Positions 52,072-60,284 of a stretch of 64,000 nucleotides of DNA are shown here, one piece after another; position 1 is the first letter of the stretch; each line of letters starts with the position of its first letter. The DNA comes from Streptomyces mobaraensis (GTDB taxonomy: Bacteria > Actinomycetota > Actinomycetes > Streptomycetales > Streptomycetaceae): the NCBI RefSeq assembly GCF_020099395.1, contig NZ_CP083590.1:1364001-1428000 (forward strand). Reading direction: 5' to 3'. The position numbers and the translations under genes were made by a program. The notes below the pieces were generated by a model, which was not told where the DNA came from, ran no database searches, and saw only the letters and a program-made list of their open reading frames with translations.

Positions 52072-53117
52072 GGATCGGCGACGCCGCCCGGCGGGCGGGC
52101 GTGACGGTCAAGGCGGTGCGGTACTACGAGGCCCTGGGGCTGGTCACCCCCGCCCGGCTGGCGAACGGCTACCGCGACTACGCCGAGCACGACGTCCGGG
52201 TCATCCGCGAGATCAAGGACCTCAACGGACTCGGCATCCCCGTCGAGCGCACCCGCCCCTTCCTCGACTGCCTGGCGGCCGGGCGCCCGCACGCCGACGA
52301 CTGCCCGGCCTCGCTGGCCGGTTACCGGGCGGCGATCGACGACCTGACCCGGCGCATCGACGCCCTCGCCGCGCGCAGGGCGGCGCTGGCCGCCCGGCTG
52401 CACGAGGCCGCCCACCGCGACGGCGGCCCTCCCGCCCTCCCGCGGGAACACCCCGGACACGCCACGAATGAGGGAGACGCCATGCACGACTTCGCCCGCC
52501 TGCCCGCCGGCCTGCCCGTCCCCGAGGACGACGGCGCCTGCGACACCCTGCCCGGCCAGGCCCTGCCGCCCCTCGAACTCCCGGGCACGGACGGCCGGAC
52601 CGTCCGCCTGGACGCACTCGGACCCGGCCGGTCCGTGATCTACGTCTACCCGCTCACCGGACAGCCCGGCACCGATCTCCCCGACGGCTGGAACAGCATC
52701 CCGGGAGCCCGCGGCTGCACCCCGGAGGCGTGCGGCTTCCGGGACCACCACGAGGAGCTCACGGCCGCCGGCGCGGCCCGGGTCTACGGCCTGTCCGGCC
52801 AGGACACCGCGTACCAGCGGGAGGTCGTCGAGCGGCTGCGGCTGCCGTTCGCCGTCCTCTCCGACCCGGGGCTGAGGCTGGCGGACGAGTTGCGGCTGCC
52901 GACGTTCGAGGCGGGCGGGCGGCGGTTGTTCACCCGGCTCACGCTGATCGTCCTGGACGGGCTGGTGGAGCACGTCTTCTACCCGGTGTTCCCGCCGGAC
53001 CGGCACGCGGAGCAGGTGCTGGACTGGCTGCGCGACCACCCCGTACGGAACCACCCCGTGCGGGAGCGCGCCGCGGCGGGCGACGGGGTGTCGGGGACCG
53101 CCCACCCGGCCCGGTGA
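52068..53117 (+). CDS. MerR regulator fused to a PrxQ/BCP-type peroxiredoxin
   Basis: 349 residues in one frame. Residues 1-115: winged HTH of MerR (MRIGDAARRAGVTVKAVRYY, RLANGYRDYAEHDVRVIREI) and coiled coil, with C68 and C79. Residues 160-325: peroxiredoxin with the BCP/PrxQ active site GCTPEACGFRDHHEEL (peroxidatic C217, resolving C222) and YGLSGQDTAYQREV. An internal ATG (codon 139, 52482) has a strong GAGGGAG ribosome binding site, so a free peroxiredoxin may also be made. A sensor whose thiol chemistry is fused to its DNA-binding domain is inferred. Confidence 0.88.
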   Translation: MRIGDAARRAGVTVKAVRYYEALGLVTPARLANGYRDYAEHDVRVIREIKDLNGLGIPVERTRPFLDCLAAGRPHADDCPASLAGYRAAIDDLTRRIDALAARRAALAARLHEAAHRDGGPPALPREHPGHATNEGDAMHDFARLPAGLPVPEDDGACDTLPGQALPPLELPGTDGRTVRLDALGPGRSVIYVYPLTGQPGTDLPDGWNSIPGARGCTPEACGFRDHHEELTAAGAARVYGLSGQDTAYQREVVERLRLPFAVLSDPGLRLADELRLPTFEAGGRRLFTRLTLIVLDGLVEHVFYPVFPPDRHAEQVLDWLRDHPVRNHPVRERAAAGDGVSGTAHPAR

Positions 53118-53398
53118 CGAAAGGTCCGGTACCCGACCGGTATGACCCGTCGTATCCGCCATGTCGGCCGAAAGACCTAGGACCCGGGCGTCCCGCACCC
53201 GCGCGCTAGCATCGGCGGGGTGCCGCCCGGTCGCCGTCGGCCCCGCCGAGGGACGTCCTGGCGGCGCAAGTGCCGCCCCGGCGCACTCCGTTGCGCGTCG
53301 TTGCCCGCGCCGGGGCGGCACCTTGCCGGCCCGTTCCGATGGAGCGGGGCGGGTGCCGGGCAGCGCGGGACGAAGCGGGACGGGGAGAGGGAGCGGTC

Positions 53399-54721
53399 AT
53401 GGGACGCAGCCGTACGGAAGAGGTCGAGGACCTGATGGGCCGCTTCCCCGGGGTGCCGCGGGAAGCCGTCATCAAGGAGGACCTGCTGCGGGGCGGGATC
53501 GCCTTCGACGAGTCCGCGCTCACCGGGGAGGAGGGCGGCGACGTCAAACCGAAGTCCTACTTCATCTTCTCCTTCGACCACCGCACCCTCCCCGAGCTCG
53601 GCGCCGCCGCCCTGCGCCGGCCGCCGGAGGAGATCGTCCTGACCGGCGGCCCCTACGGGCTCCGGCGCACCGTCGTCTCCGTACGGGTCAACCCCCAGTC
53701 CCCGTACCGGGTCGGGGTCACCCCGGAGGGGGCGCTCGGCCTGATGCTCGACGGCCGGCACATCGCGGACGTGGGCCTGCCGCCGATGCCGGACTACTAC
53801 CGGCACACGCTCGCCAACGGCAAGTCGGTGATGGAGGTCGCCCCGACCATCCAGTGGGGCTACCTGATCTACCTGACGGTGTTCCGGGTCTGCCAGTACT
53901 TCGGCGCCAAGGAGGAGTGCCAGTACTGCGACATCAACCACAACTGGCGCCAGCACAAGGCGGCCGGCCGCCCGTACACGGGCGTGAAGTCGGTGGAGGA
54001 GGTGCTGGAGGCACTGGAGATCATCGACAGGCACGACACGGCCGGCGCCTCCCGCGCGTACACCCTCACCGGCGGCTCCATCACCTCCCGGGTGGACGGG
54101 CTCACCGAGGCGGACTTCTACGGGCGTTACGCGCAGGCGATCGAGGAGCGCTTCCCCGGGCGCTGGACCGGGAAGGTCGTCGCCCAGGCGCTGCCCCGGG
54201 CGGACGTCCAGCGGTTCCACGACTACGGGATCCGCATCTACCACCCCAACTACGAGGTGTGGGACCGGCGGCTGTTCGAGCTGTACTGCCCGGGCAAGGA
54301 GCGCTACGTCGGCCGGGACGAGTGGCACCGCCGCATCCTGGACTCGGCCGAGGTCTTCGGCCCGCGGAACGTCATCCCCAACTTCGTGGCGGGCGTGGAG
54401 ATGGCGGCGCCGGCCGGGTTCACGACGGTCGGCGAGGCCGTCGACTCGACGGCGGAGGGGCTGCGGTTCTTCATGTCCCGCGGCATCACCCCGCGCTTCA
54501 CCACCTGGTGCCCGGAGCCCACGACACCGCTCGGCCGCTCCAACCCGCAGGGCGCGCCGCTGGAGTACCACATCCGGCTGCTGGAGACCTACCGGGCGAC
54601 GATGGACGAGTTCGGGCTGTCGTCGCCGCCCGGGTACGGGCCGGCGGGGCCGGGGCGGGCGGTGTTCTCGGTGAGCTCGTTCATGGACAGCCTGCTCCCT
54701 GACAGCCCGTCCGGCGTTTGA
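53399..54721 (+). CDS. Radical SAM protein with CX8CX2C motif
   Basis: 440 residues. The cluster motif is C165-QYFGAKEE-C174-QY-C177, an unusual CX8CX2C spacing. It is followed by DINHNWRQHK, EALEIIDRHD, YTLTGGSI, QALPRADVQRFHDYGIRIYH and PNFVAGVEMAAPAGFTTVGE, a partial TIM barrel consistent with radical SAM chemistry. The reaction is unknown. AGGGAG precedes the ATG at 53399. The last residues PSGV and the stop codon are supplied by a copy of the dispersed repeat, so the original C-terminus has been replaced. Monocistronic. Confidence 0.85.
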   Translation: MGRSRTEEVEDLMGRFPGVPREAVIKEDLLRGGIAFDESALTGEEGGDVKPKSYFIFSFDHRTLPELGAAALRRPPEEIVLTGGPYGLRRTVVSVRVNPQSPYRVGVTPEGALGLMLDGRHIADVGLPPMPDYYRHTLANGKSVMEVAPTIQWGYLIYLTVFRVCQYFGAKEECQYCDINHNWRQHKAAGRPYTGVKSVEEVLEALEIIDRHDTAGASRAYTLTGGSITSRVDGLTEADFYGRYAQAIEERFPGRWTGKVVAQALPRADVQRFHDYGIRIYHPNYEVWDRRLFELYCPGKERYVGRDEWHRRILDSAEVFGPRNVIPNFVAGVEMAAPAGFTTVGEAVDSTAEGLRFFMSRGITPRFTTWCPEPTTPLGRSNPQGAPLEYHIRLLETYRATMDEFGLSSPPGYGPAGPGRAVFSVSSFMDSLLPDSPSGV

Positions 54722-54800
54722 GGACAAGCGGCGAAGCCGCTTTCGGGGGTGCGGGGGCGGAGCCCCTGCAAGAAACGGTGAAAGGGCGGGACAGGGGCGC
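54704..54800 (+). repeat. Dispersed palindromic repeat, copy 5
   Basis: Begins AGCCCGTCCGGCGTTTGAGG, has variable hairpins (AGCGGCGAAGCCGCT and GGGGGCGGAGCCCC), ends AAGAAACGGTGAAAGGGCGG. Its TGA at 54719-54721 serves as the radical SAM stop codon. Confidence 0.88.
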
Positions 54801-54873
54801 CTCACACGGGCGCGCGCAGCGCGCCCGGCAATTTCCGCTCACCCCGCGCGCCACCGCTCCGTACCCTCACCGC

Positions 54874-55615
54874 ATGGCGAAAAAACCCCCTGGTCGCGAT
54901 CCTCACCGGAGCAGGCGTCTCCACGGACTCGGGCATCCCCGACTACCGAGGCCCCAACGGCCTCTGGCGCCGCGACCCGGAGGCGGAGAAGCTCGTCACC
55001 TACGAGTACTACATGCGCGACCCGGAGATCCGGCGCCGCTCCTGGCTGATGCGCCGCGACGCGCCCACCCTGCGGGCCCGCCCGAACGCGGCCCATGAGG
55101 CGATCGTGCGCCTGGAACGCTCGGGGACACCGGTCCGGGTCATCACCCAGAACGTGGACGGCCTGCACCAGGCGGCCGGGCTGCCCGACCGCAAGGTGCT
55201 CGAACTGCACGGCTCCGCCCGCTCGGTGGTGTGCACGGAGTGCGGCGCGCGGTCGACGATGGAGGCCGCGCTGGCCCGCGTCGCGGCGGGCGACCCGGAC
55301 CCGGCGTGCGAGGCGTGCGGCGGCATCCTGAAGTCCGCGACGGTCATGTTCGGGCAGCCGCTGGACCCCGCCGTGCTCGGTGACGCCCTGACGGTGACCA
55401 AGGCGTGCGACGTCTTCCTCGCGGTCGGCACCAGCCTGATGGTCAACCCGGCGGCGGCGCTCGCCGGGGTGGCGGCCGACCACGGCGCCCGCCTGATCAT
55501 CGTCAACGCGGAGCCGACGCCGTACGACGAACGGGCGGACGAGGTGATCCGCGAGCCGATCGGGACGGCGCTGCCGGCGCTGCTGCGGCGGTGGGAGAGC
55601 GGTACAGCGGGCTGA
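54874..55615 (+). pseudogene. Sir2-family NAD-dependent protein deacylase, frameshifted near the N-terminus
   Basis: Sirtuin core is intact: LVAILTGAGVSTDSGIPDYR, QNVDGLHQAAG, LHGSARSVVC, zinc cysteines CTEC and CEAC, VMFGQPLD, and AVGTSLMVNPAA. The only plausible start, ATG at 54874 (MAKKP), is one base out of frame with this core. The junction is an A6C5 run (54880-54890), and removing one base gives MAKKPLVAILTGAG, the expected sirtuin start. No ATG/GTG/TTG in the core frame precedes the NAD loop; the next (55013) would delete it. Real mutation, slippage or sequencing error cannot be separated here. Confidence 0.75.
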
Positions 55616-55866
55616 CGGGCCGGGGGCGGCGCCCCGGAGGCGGGGACCGGGCGAGGGCGCGGCCGGGGCGCGGGCCGGGATTGCGAGCGCAGAGTACCCG
55701 GCGCACGCTGGAAGTGGCGCCGCGTCCGCGCGGCGGCCCGCGCCTGTCGAGCGCCCGGCCCGGAGCCGGTGAGCCACCGGCCCCGTGGGGGGGCCGTGCG
55801 CCACTGGACCGACCATTCTCGGTACACCTTCAAGAAAAACCGGTCAGTTGTCGAGGAGTGAACGAC

Positions 55867-56070
55867 ATGACCGAACCGACCTCGGCCGGAAAATCAGCGG
55901 AGGACCTCGCCAAGCAGGTGATGCCCGCGATCCTCGAACTGCAGAGGGTTCTCCGTCCCCACACGGTGGCCTCTGAGGCCCAGGAAGTGAGGGGCTACAT
56001 CAGCCTCACGTCCTGTCAGTACCTCAGCTGCGGCCCCGGCGGTGGCGGTACCCACCCCACCGTGATGTGA
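55867..56070 (+). CDS. Class III lanthipeptide precursor
   Basis: 67-residue precursor peptide: leader MTEPTSAGKSAEDLAKQVMP then AILELQRVLRPHTVASEAQE with the class III leader helix motif (I-L-E-L-Q), and a core region within VRGYISLTSCQYLSCGPGGG then GTHPTVM. Modifiable residues: S46, T48, S49, C50, S54, C55, T62, T65. S46-x2-S49-x5-C55 fits the labionin pattern S-x2-S-x2-5-C. GAGGAGTG precedes the ATG. It is followed by an attenuator and the LanKC gene. Leader/core boundary unknown; not similar to SapB or labyrinthopeptin. Confidence 0.85.
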   Translation: MTEPTSAGKSAEDLAKQVMPAILELQRVLRPHTVASEAQEVRGYISLTSCQYLSCGPGGGGTHPTVM

Positions 56071-56083
56071 CAGCACCCCCACG

Positions 56084-56109
56084 GGGACGGCCCCTCCGGG
56101 GGCCGTCCC
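56084..56109 (+). terminator. Attenuating hairpin between precursor and synthetase
   Basis: Perfect 11-bp stem GGGACGGCCCC / GGGGCCGTCCC with a 4-nt loop and no T-tract. Such partial terminators give more precursor than synthetase mRNA in lanthipeptide operons. Confidence 0.65.
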
Positions 56110-56179
56110 GTACGGGACGGCGCACTGCCGTCGACGAGCCCCGAGCCCCCTTCCCGGACGACCGCACGAGGCGAACGTC

Positions 56180-58972
56180 ATGCACGACTGGGAACTCCTC
56201 AACGCCTACGCGCGGTACCACCCCAGGTGGTTCGAGAGCGCGGACGCGTACACGCCGGCCACGGAGCACACCGAGGTATTCGAGAAGCTCGCGCCTCCCG
56301 GCTGGGCGCTCCGCCGCAGCGGCCTGTGGTTCGTCGCCGAGCCGTCCGGGGACGTCGCGCCGACCCCGGCGCCCGCGCCCGAGCAAGGCTGGAAAATCCA
56401 TGTGGCGGTGCGTTCGCAGGACTCCCCCGCCTGCCTGGAGCGCGCGGCCGGGTGTGCGCTGGACGCCGCCGTGCCGTTCAAGTTCCTGCTGGACGCGCGG
56501 ACGGTCGCCGAGGTCAACGGCAAGCTGTGGCCCCGCGGTTCAAGTGGCAAGTTCATGACCTTCTACCCGCCCGACGACGGGGCGTTCCTCCGTCTCGGGC
56601 ACCTTCTGACGGACGAACTGCGCGGTTTCGACGGCCCGTACATCCTCTCCGACCGGAGGTGGCCGCGGTCCTCGTGCGTGTACTACCGGTACGGCGGCTT
56701 CAGTGCGCGGGCGCTGCTGCGGCCGGACGGCAGCCGCCGGTTCGTCATCGCCGACCAGCGGGGAGCGGAGGTGCCCGACGCCCGCCTCCCCTACTGGCAG
56801 CTCCCGGAGTGGCTGACCGACCCCCTCGTCCCGGACGGGCCCCCGGGGCGGAAGACGGGGACGGCACCGGAACTGCACGACGGGCGCTACCGCGTGACGT
56901 CGGCGCTGAACTTCTCCAACCGCGGCGGGGTCTACCTCGCCGACGACCGCTCGACCGGCCGGTTCGTCGTTCTGAAGGAGGCGCGGCCCCACATCGAGGT
57001 GGGACCCGGCCGCCTCGACGCCGTGGGACTGCTGGAGAAGGAGTACCGCATCCTGCGCGACCTCTCCTCCGACTGCGAGTTCTACGTGCGCCCCCTCGGC
57101 CTCTTCGAGGAGGGCGGACACACCTTCCTCGTGGAGGAGTACCTGCCGGGAGAGCACCTGGGCCGGCACACCATTCGGAAGAACCCGCTGTACCGGGCGG
57201 GCCTGACCCGAGCCGCCCTGGACGGCTACTACGCGGGCGTCCGCCCGGTCTGGGAGCGGCTGGCCCGGGCGATCGGGGCGGCCCACCGCCGCGGCGTCGT
57301 GCTGGGGGACCTCTCCTTCGGCAACGTCATCGTCCCGGACTCGGGCGGGCTTCGCGTCATCGACCTGGAATGCGCCGTCGAGGAGGGCGTCGACCCGCCC
57401 GTCGGCCTCCACACACCGGGCATGGCGCTGCCGGAGGCGGTGCGGTCGGGGGTCGCGGACCGGGCCAACGACCTTTACGCGCTGGGCGCGGTGGTGTTCG
57501 GCAGCGTCGTGCTGGCGAACGCGATGACCGAGCTGTACGCGCCGTCGCGCCGCCGCTTCCTCACCGACCTCACCGGGGAGTTGGGCCTGTCCGGCGCCTT
57601 CGTCGAGCTGCTGGACGCGCTGATGGAACGGCCGGAGGCCGGGCGCGCGCCCGACATCGACGACGTCATCGCGGCGTTGGACACCGTACCCGTCATGGCG
57701 CCGGCGCCGGTTCGAGCCCTGGATCCGGCTTCGGACCCGGCGACCGGTCACCCCGCGCCCCACCCGTCACCGGGGCCACCACGACACGACACGCGCGAAC
57801 TCGCCCGCGAGACGCGGAGCGCTGCCCTCCGCTACCTCGAGCGCACCGCCACGCCGGAGCGCGAGGACAGGCTGTTCCCCGCGGACCCCAGCGTGTTCGA
57901 GACCAACCCCCTCTCCGTCGCCTACGGTGCCGCGGGCGTCCTGCACACGCTGCACCGCGCCGGGGGCGCGGACGCGGTCCCGCCCCGCCTGACCGCCTGG
58001 ATGACCGCCCGGAGCATCACCGACGACGCGTACCCGCCGGGCCTCTACCTCGGACAGGCCGGCATCGCCTGGGTCCTGCGCGAGCTGGACCGGCCGGAGG
58101 CCGCCGTCGAACTCCTGCGGCGCGCCGGCCGGCACCCCCTGCGCGACGCCTCGGCCGACGTGCTGCACGGGCTGGCGGGCTACGGGACCGCCTGCCTCCG
58201 GTTCTGGCTGGACGGGTTCGGCGAGGACTTCCTCGACGCCGCCGCCCGGGCCGGCGAACGGCTCGCGGAAACCCGGGTCCGCGGCCCCCGGGGCCCGTAC
58301 TGGCCGGACGCGGAAGGGAACGTACCGCTGGGTTACGCGGCCGGCGGCAGCGGGATCGCGCTGTTCCTGCTCTGCCTCTCCCAGGCGACGCACGACGAAC
58401 GCGCCTACGCCCTCGGCCACTCCGCCCTCGAACACGACCTGACGTACGCGGTCCGGCACGGGACGGAGTTCGAGGGATTCCCGGCCATGGTGCCCCTGGA
58501 GACCGAAGCGGACACCGCCATCGTGCCGCGCTGCTACTGGGACTTCGGCTCGGCAGGGATCCTCACCACGCTCATCCGCTACCTGGCCGTGCGGCCCGAC
58601 GACGGACTCGGACGGTGGCTGGATCCCCTCGTCGAGAACGTCCACCACAAGTACGCCGTCCTCCCGCAGTTCTTCCACGGGCTGTCGGGGATGGGCAACG
58701 CGCTGCTCGACGTATGGCGGTTCACCGGCGACCCCCGGTACCGGGAAGCGGCCTGGAAGGTGGCGGAAGGCGTCCTCCTCTTCCGCGTGGACAGCACGGA
58801 GGGGACGGGCTTCCCCGGGGAGCAGGCGCTCCGCGAGAGCGCCGACTTCGCCACCGGGACGGCGGGCGTCGTCGCCTTCCTGGACCGCCTGATCAGGGCG
58901 GACACGGATCCCGACCCGGCGCAGAGCCCGGACTTCGTCGTCGACGACCTGATACCGCTCCCGGCGCACTGA
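56180..58972 (+). CDS. Class III lanthipeptide synthetase (LanKC)
   Basis: 930 residues in three domains. Phospho-Ser/Thr lyase (1-220): GWKIHVAV at 70-77, PFKFLLD, KFMTFYP, PYILSDRRW, YRYGGF. Kinase (235-515): VVLKEARPH with K266, catalytic GDLSFGN (376-382) and IDLE with D395. Cyclase-like domain (560-930): HGLAGYG, GYAAGGSGIALF, CYWDFGSAGI, FFHGLSGMGNAL. The CHG zinc-ligand motif of LanC/LanL is replaced by FHG, so this is class III rather than IV. It phosphorylates, eliminates and cyclises Ser/Thr of the precursor encoded 110 bp upstream. No transporter or protease gene is adjacent. Confidence 0.93.
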   Translation: MHDWELLNAYARYHPRWFESADAYTPATEHTEVFEKLAPPGWALRRSGLWFVAEPSGDVAPTPAPAPEQGWKIHVAVRSQDSPACLERAAGCALDAAVPFKFLLDARTVAEVNGKLWPRGSSGKFMTFYPPDDGAFLRLGHLLTDELRGFDGPYILSDRRWPRSSCVYYRYGGFSARALLRPDGSRRFVIADQRGAEVPDARLPYWQLPEWLTDPLVPDGPPGRKTGTAPELHDGRYRVTSALNFSNRGGVYLADDRSTGRFVVLKEARPHIEVGPGRLDAVGLLEKEYRILRDLSSDCEFYVRPLGLFEEGGHTFLVEEYLPGEHLGRHTIRKNPLYRAGLTRAALDGYYAGVRPVWERLARAIGAAHRRGVVLGDLSFGNVIVPDSGGLRVIDLECAVEEGVDPPVGLHTPGMALPEAVRSGVADRANDLYALGAVVFGSVVLANAMTELYAPSRRRFLTDLTGELGLSGAFVELLDALMERPEAGRAPDIDDVIAALDTVPVMAPAPVRALDPASDPATGHPAPHPSPGPPRHDTRELARETRSAALRYLERTATPEREDRLFPADPSVFETNPLSVAYGAAGVLHTLHRAGGADAVPPRLTAWMTARSITDDAYPPGLYLGQAGIAWVLRELDRPEAAVELLRRAGRHPLRDASADVLHGLAGYGTACLRFWLDGFGEDFLDAAARAGERLAETRVRGPRGPYWPDAEGNVPLGYAAGGSGIALFLLCLSQATHDERAYALGHSALEHDLTYAVRHGTEFEGFPAMVPLETEADTAIVPRCYWDFGSAGILTTLIRYLAVRPDDGLGRWLDPLVENVHHKYAVLPQFFHGLSGMGNALLDVWRFTGDPRYREAAWKVAEGVLLFRVDSTEGTGFPGEQALRESADFATGTAGVVAFLDRLIRADTDPDPAQSPDFVVDDLIPLPAH

Positions 58973-59013
58973 CCCCTACACGCCGCGCGGTGTCAGCACA
59001 GAACAGCGCGATC

Positions 59014-59544
59014 TCAGAACAGCGCGTCCTGCCGGTCCCCCGCCCCCGACGGCAGCGCCCCCTCCAGCTCCAGCAGCCGCCGCTTCCGGTCCACCCCACC
59101 GCCGTACCCGGTGAGGCTGCCGTCGGCGCCGATCACGCGATGGCAGGGCACGATGATCGACACGGGGTTCTTCCCGTTCGCCAGTCCGACCGCGCGGGAG
59201 GCGTTGGGCGCACCGATGTGCCGCGCCAGCTCCCCGTAGGACATCGTCTCCCCGTAGGGGATCTCCAGGAGCCCGGCCCAGACCCGGCGCTGGAACGGGG
59301 TCCCGCGCAGGTCCAGCGGCACGTCGAAGCGGGTGAGTCTCCCCTCGAAGTACGCCGCCATCTGGCGCGCGACCTCGGCGAACGGCGCGGGATCGGGGTG
59401 CCCGAACCCCTCGTCCCCCGGCCGGTGCCGCTGGTCGAGGACGTAGAGCCCGGAGAGCGTGGCGCCGTCGGCGGCCACCAGGGTGAGGGGCCCGTAGGGG
59501 CTGTCGATGACGGTGTGTACGGCGACGGTGTCTACGGCGGACAT
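59014..59544 (-). CDS. ogt: Methylated-DNA-protein-cysteine methyltransferase
   Basis: Suicide repair enzyme removing O6-alkyl groups from guanine. 176 residues, active-site IVPCHRVIGADGSLTGYGGG with acceptor C134, preceded by GTPFQRRVWAGLLEIPYGET and ARHIGAPNASRAVGLANGKN (DNA-binding helix). It lies about 740 bp from an Ada/AlkA-type gene on the same strand, forming a DNA alkylation repair pair. Confidence 0.95.
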   Translation of the reverse strand: MSAVDTVAVHTVIDSPYGPLTLVAADGATLSGLYVLDQRHRPGDEGFGHPDPAPFAEVARQMAAYFEGRLTRFDVPLDLRGTPFQRRVWAGLLEIPYGETMSYGELARHIGAPNASRAVGLANGKNPVSIIVPCHRVIGADGSLTGYGGGVDRKRRLLELEGALPSGAGDRQDALF

Positions 59545-60170
59545 AGGGGATCCGTTCGCTTCCGTTCGTTGTCGGGGACAGACGGTTGGTGGGTGGGGTG
59601 GTGGTCGTTTCAGGGCGCTCCGTGGGCGGGCGGGGGCTCGTACTGCCGGAGGGTACGCCGCCGGACCCGGCCGCCGTCACCAGAGGCCCCACGTTGGGTG
59701 CGCTCCGGCCGACGGTGGGGGCGGAACGCGGACACGTCGCTGTCGGCCGCCTGACCCGCTCCGGCCGCGGAGACAGCCGACGTGCCACCGTCGAAGCCGT
59801 TTCCGCCGGCCCCGCATCGCGTTCCGGGCAGTCGGCCGACGACTTCGGCGGAAGCCCCCGCTGCCCGGGGCGCGGCAGAGCAGCCAACCCGGTTCCGGTG
59901 AGGCCCTCAGCGGAACCGAGACGTCGCAGGCACGGGCCTGCCCGCCCAGGTGCCGGACCTTCGGCGGCCCAGCGTCCCCTCCCGGCGGGCGGCCCCGCAT
60001 CGCGTTCCCGGCGGACGGCCGACGGCTTCGGCGGAAGCCCCCGCTGCCCGGGGCGCGGCAAGGCAGCGGACCAAGCGTCGCAGGCGCGGGCCTGCCCACC
60101 CGGGGGCCAGACCTTCGACGGCCCAGCGTCCTCTTCCGGCGGGCGGCCCCGCCGCCCAGCCCCGGGCCCC
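59545..60170. repeat. Gene-free region with degenerate large direct repeats
   Basis: Blocks recur 150-185 bp apart: GTCGCAGGC/GGGCCTGCC near 59923 and 60077, CTTCGGCGGAAGCCCCCGCT near 59850 and 60028, and GGCCCCGCATCGCGTTCC near 59808 and 59991. Copies differ by substitutions. Both strands are open in several frames but no start or motif supports a gene. It may be decayed duplication. Confidence 0.6.
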
Positions 60171-60244
60171 GCGGCGCGGAGCCGCGATGCCGGGGTCCGG
60201 GGCGGAGCCCTGGAAGAAACGGTGAAAGGGCGGGACCGGGGCAC
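60171..60244 (+). repeat. Dispersed palindromic repeat, copy 6 (partial)
   Basis: Retains GGGGCGGAGCCCTGG and AAGAAACGGTGAAAGGGCGG then ACCGGGGCAC but has a diverged 5' half (CGCGGCGCGGAGCCGCG). Confidence 0.75.
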
Positions 60245-60284
60245 ACCACACACCGGGCGCACACCCCCAGCGCCCCACCCCCCG

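Noticed and set aside
54880-54890. Programmed -1 frameshifting at the A6C run of the sirtuin gene
   Set aside because: The downstream frame requires skipping one base (+1), not slipping back one, so a classical -1 slippery site does not restore the protein.
56180-58972. Class IV (LanL) lanthipeptide synthetase
   Set aside because: The Cys-His zinc-ligand motif of the cyclase domain is replaced by FHG, so class III fits better.
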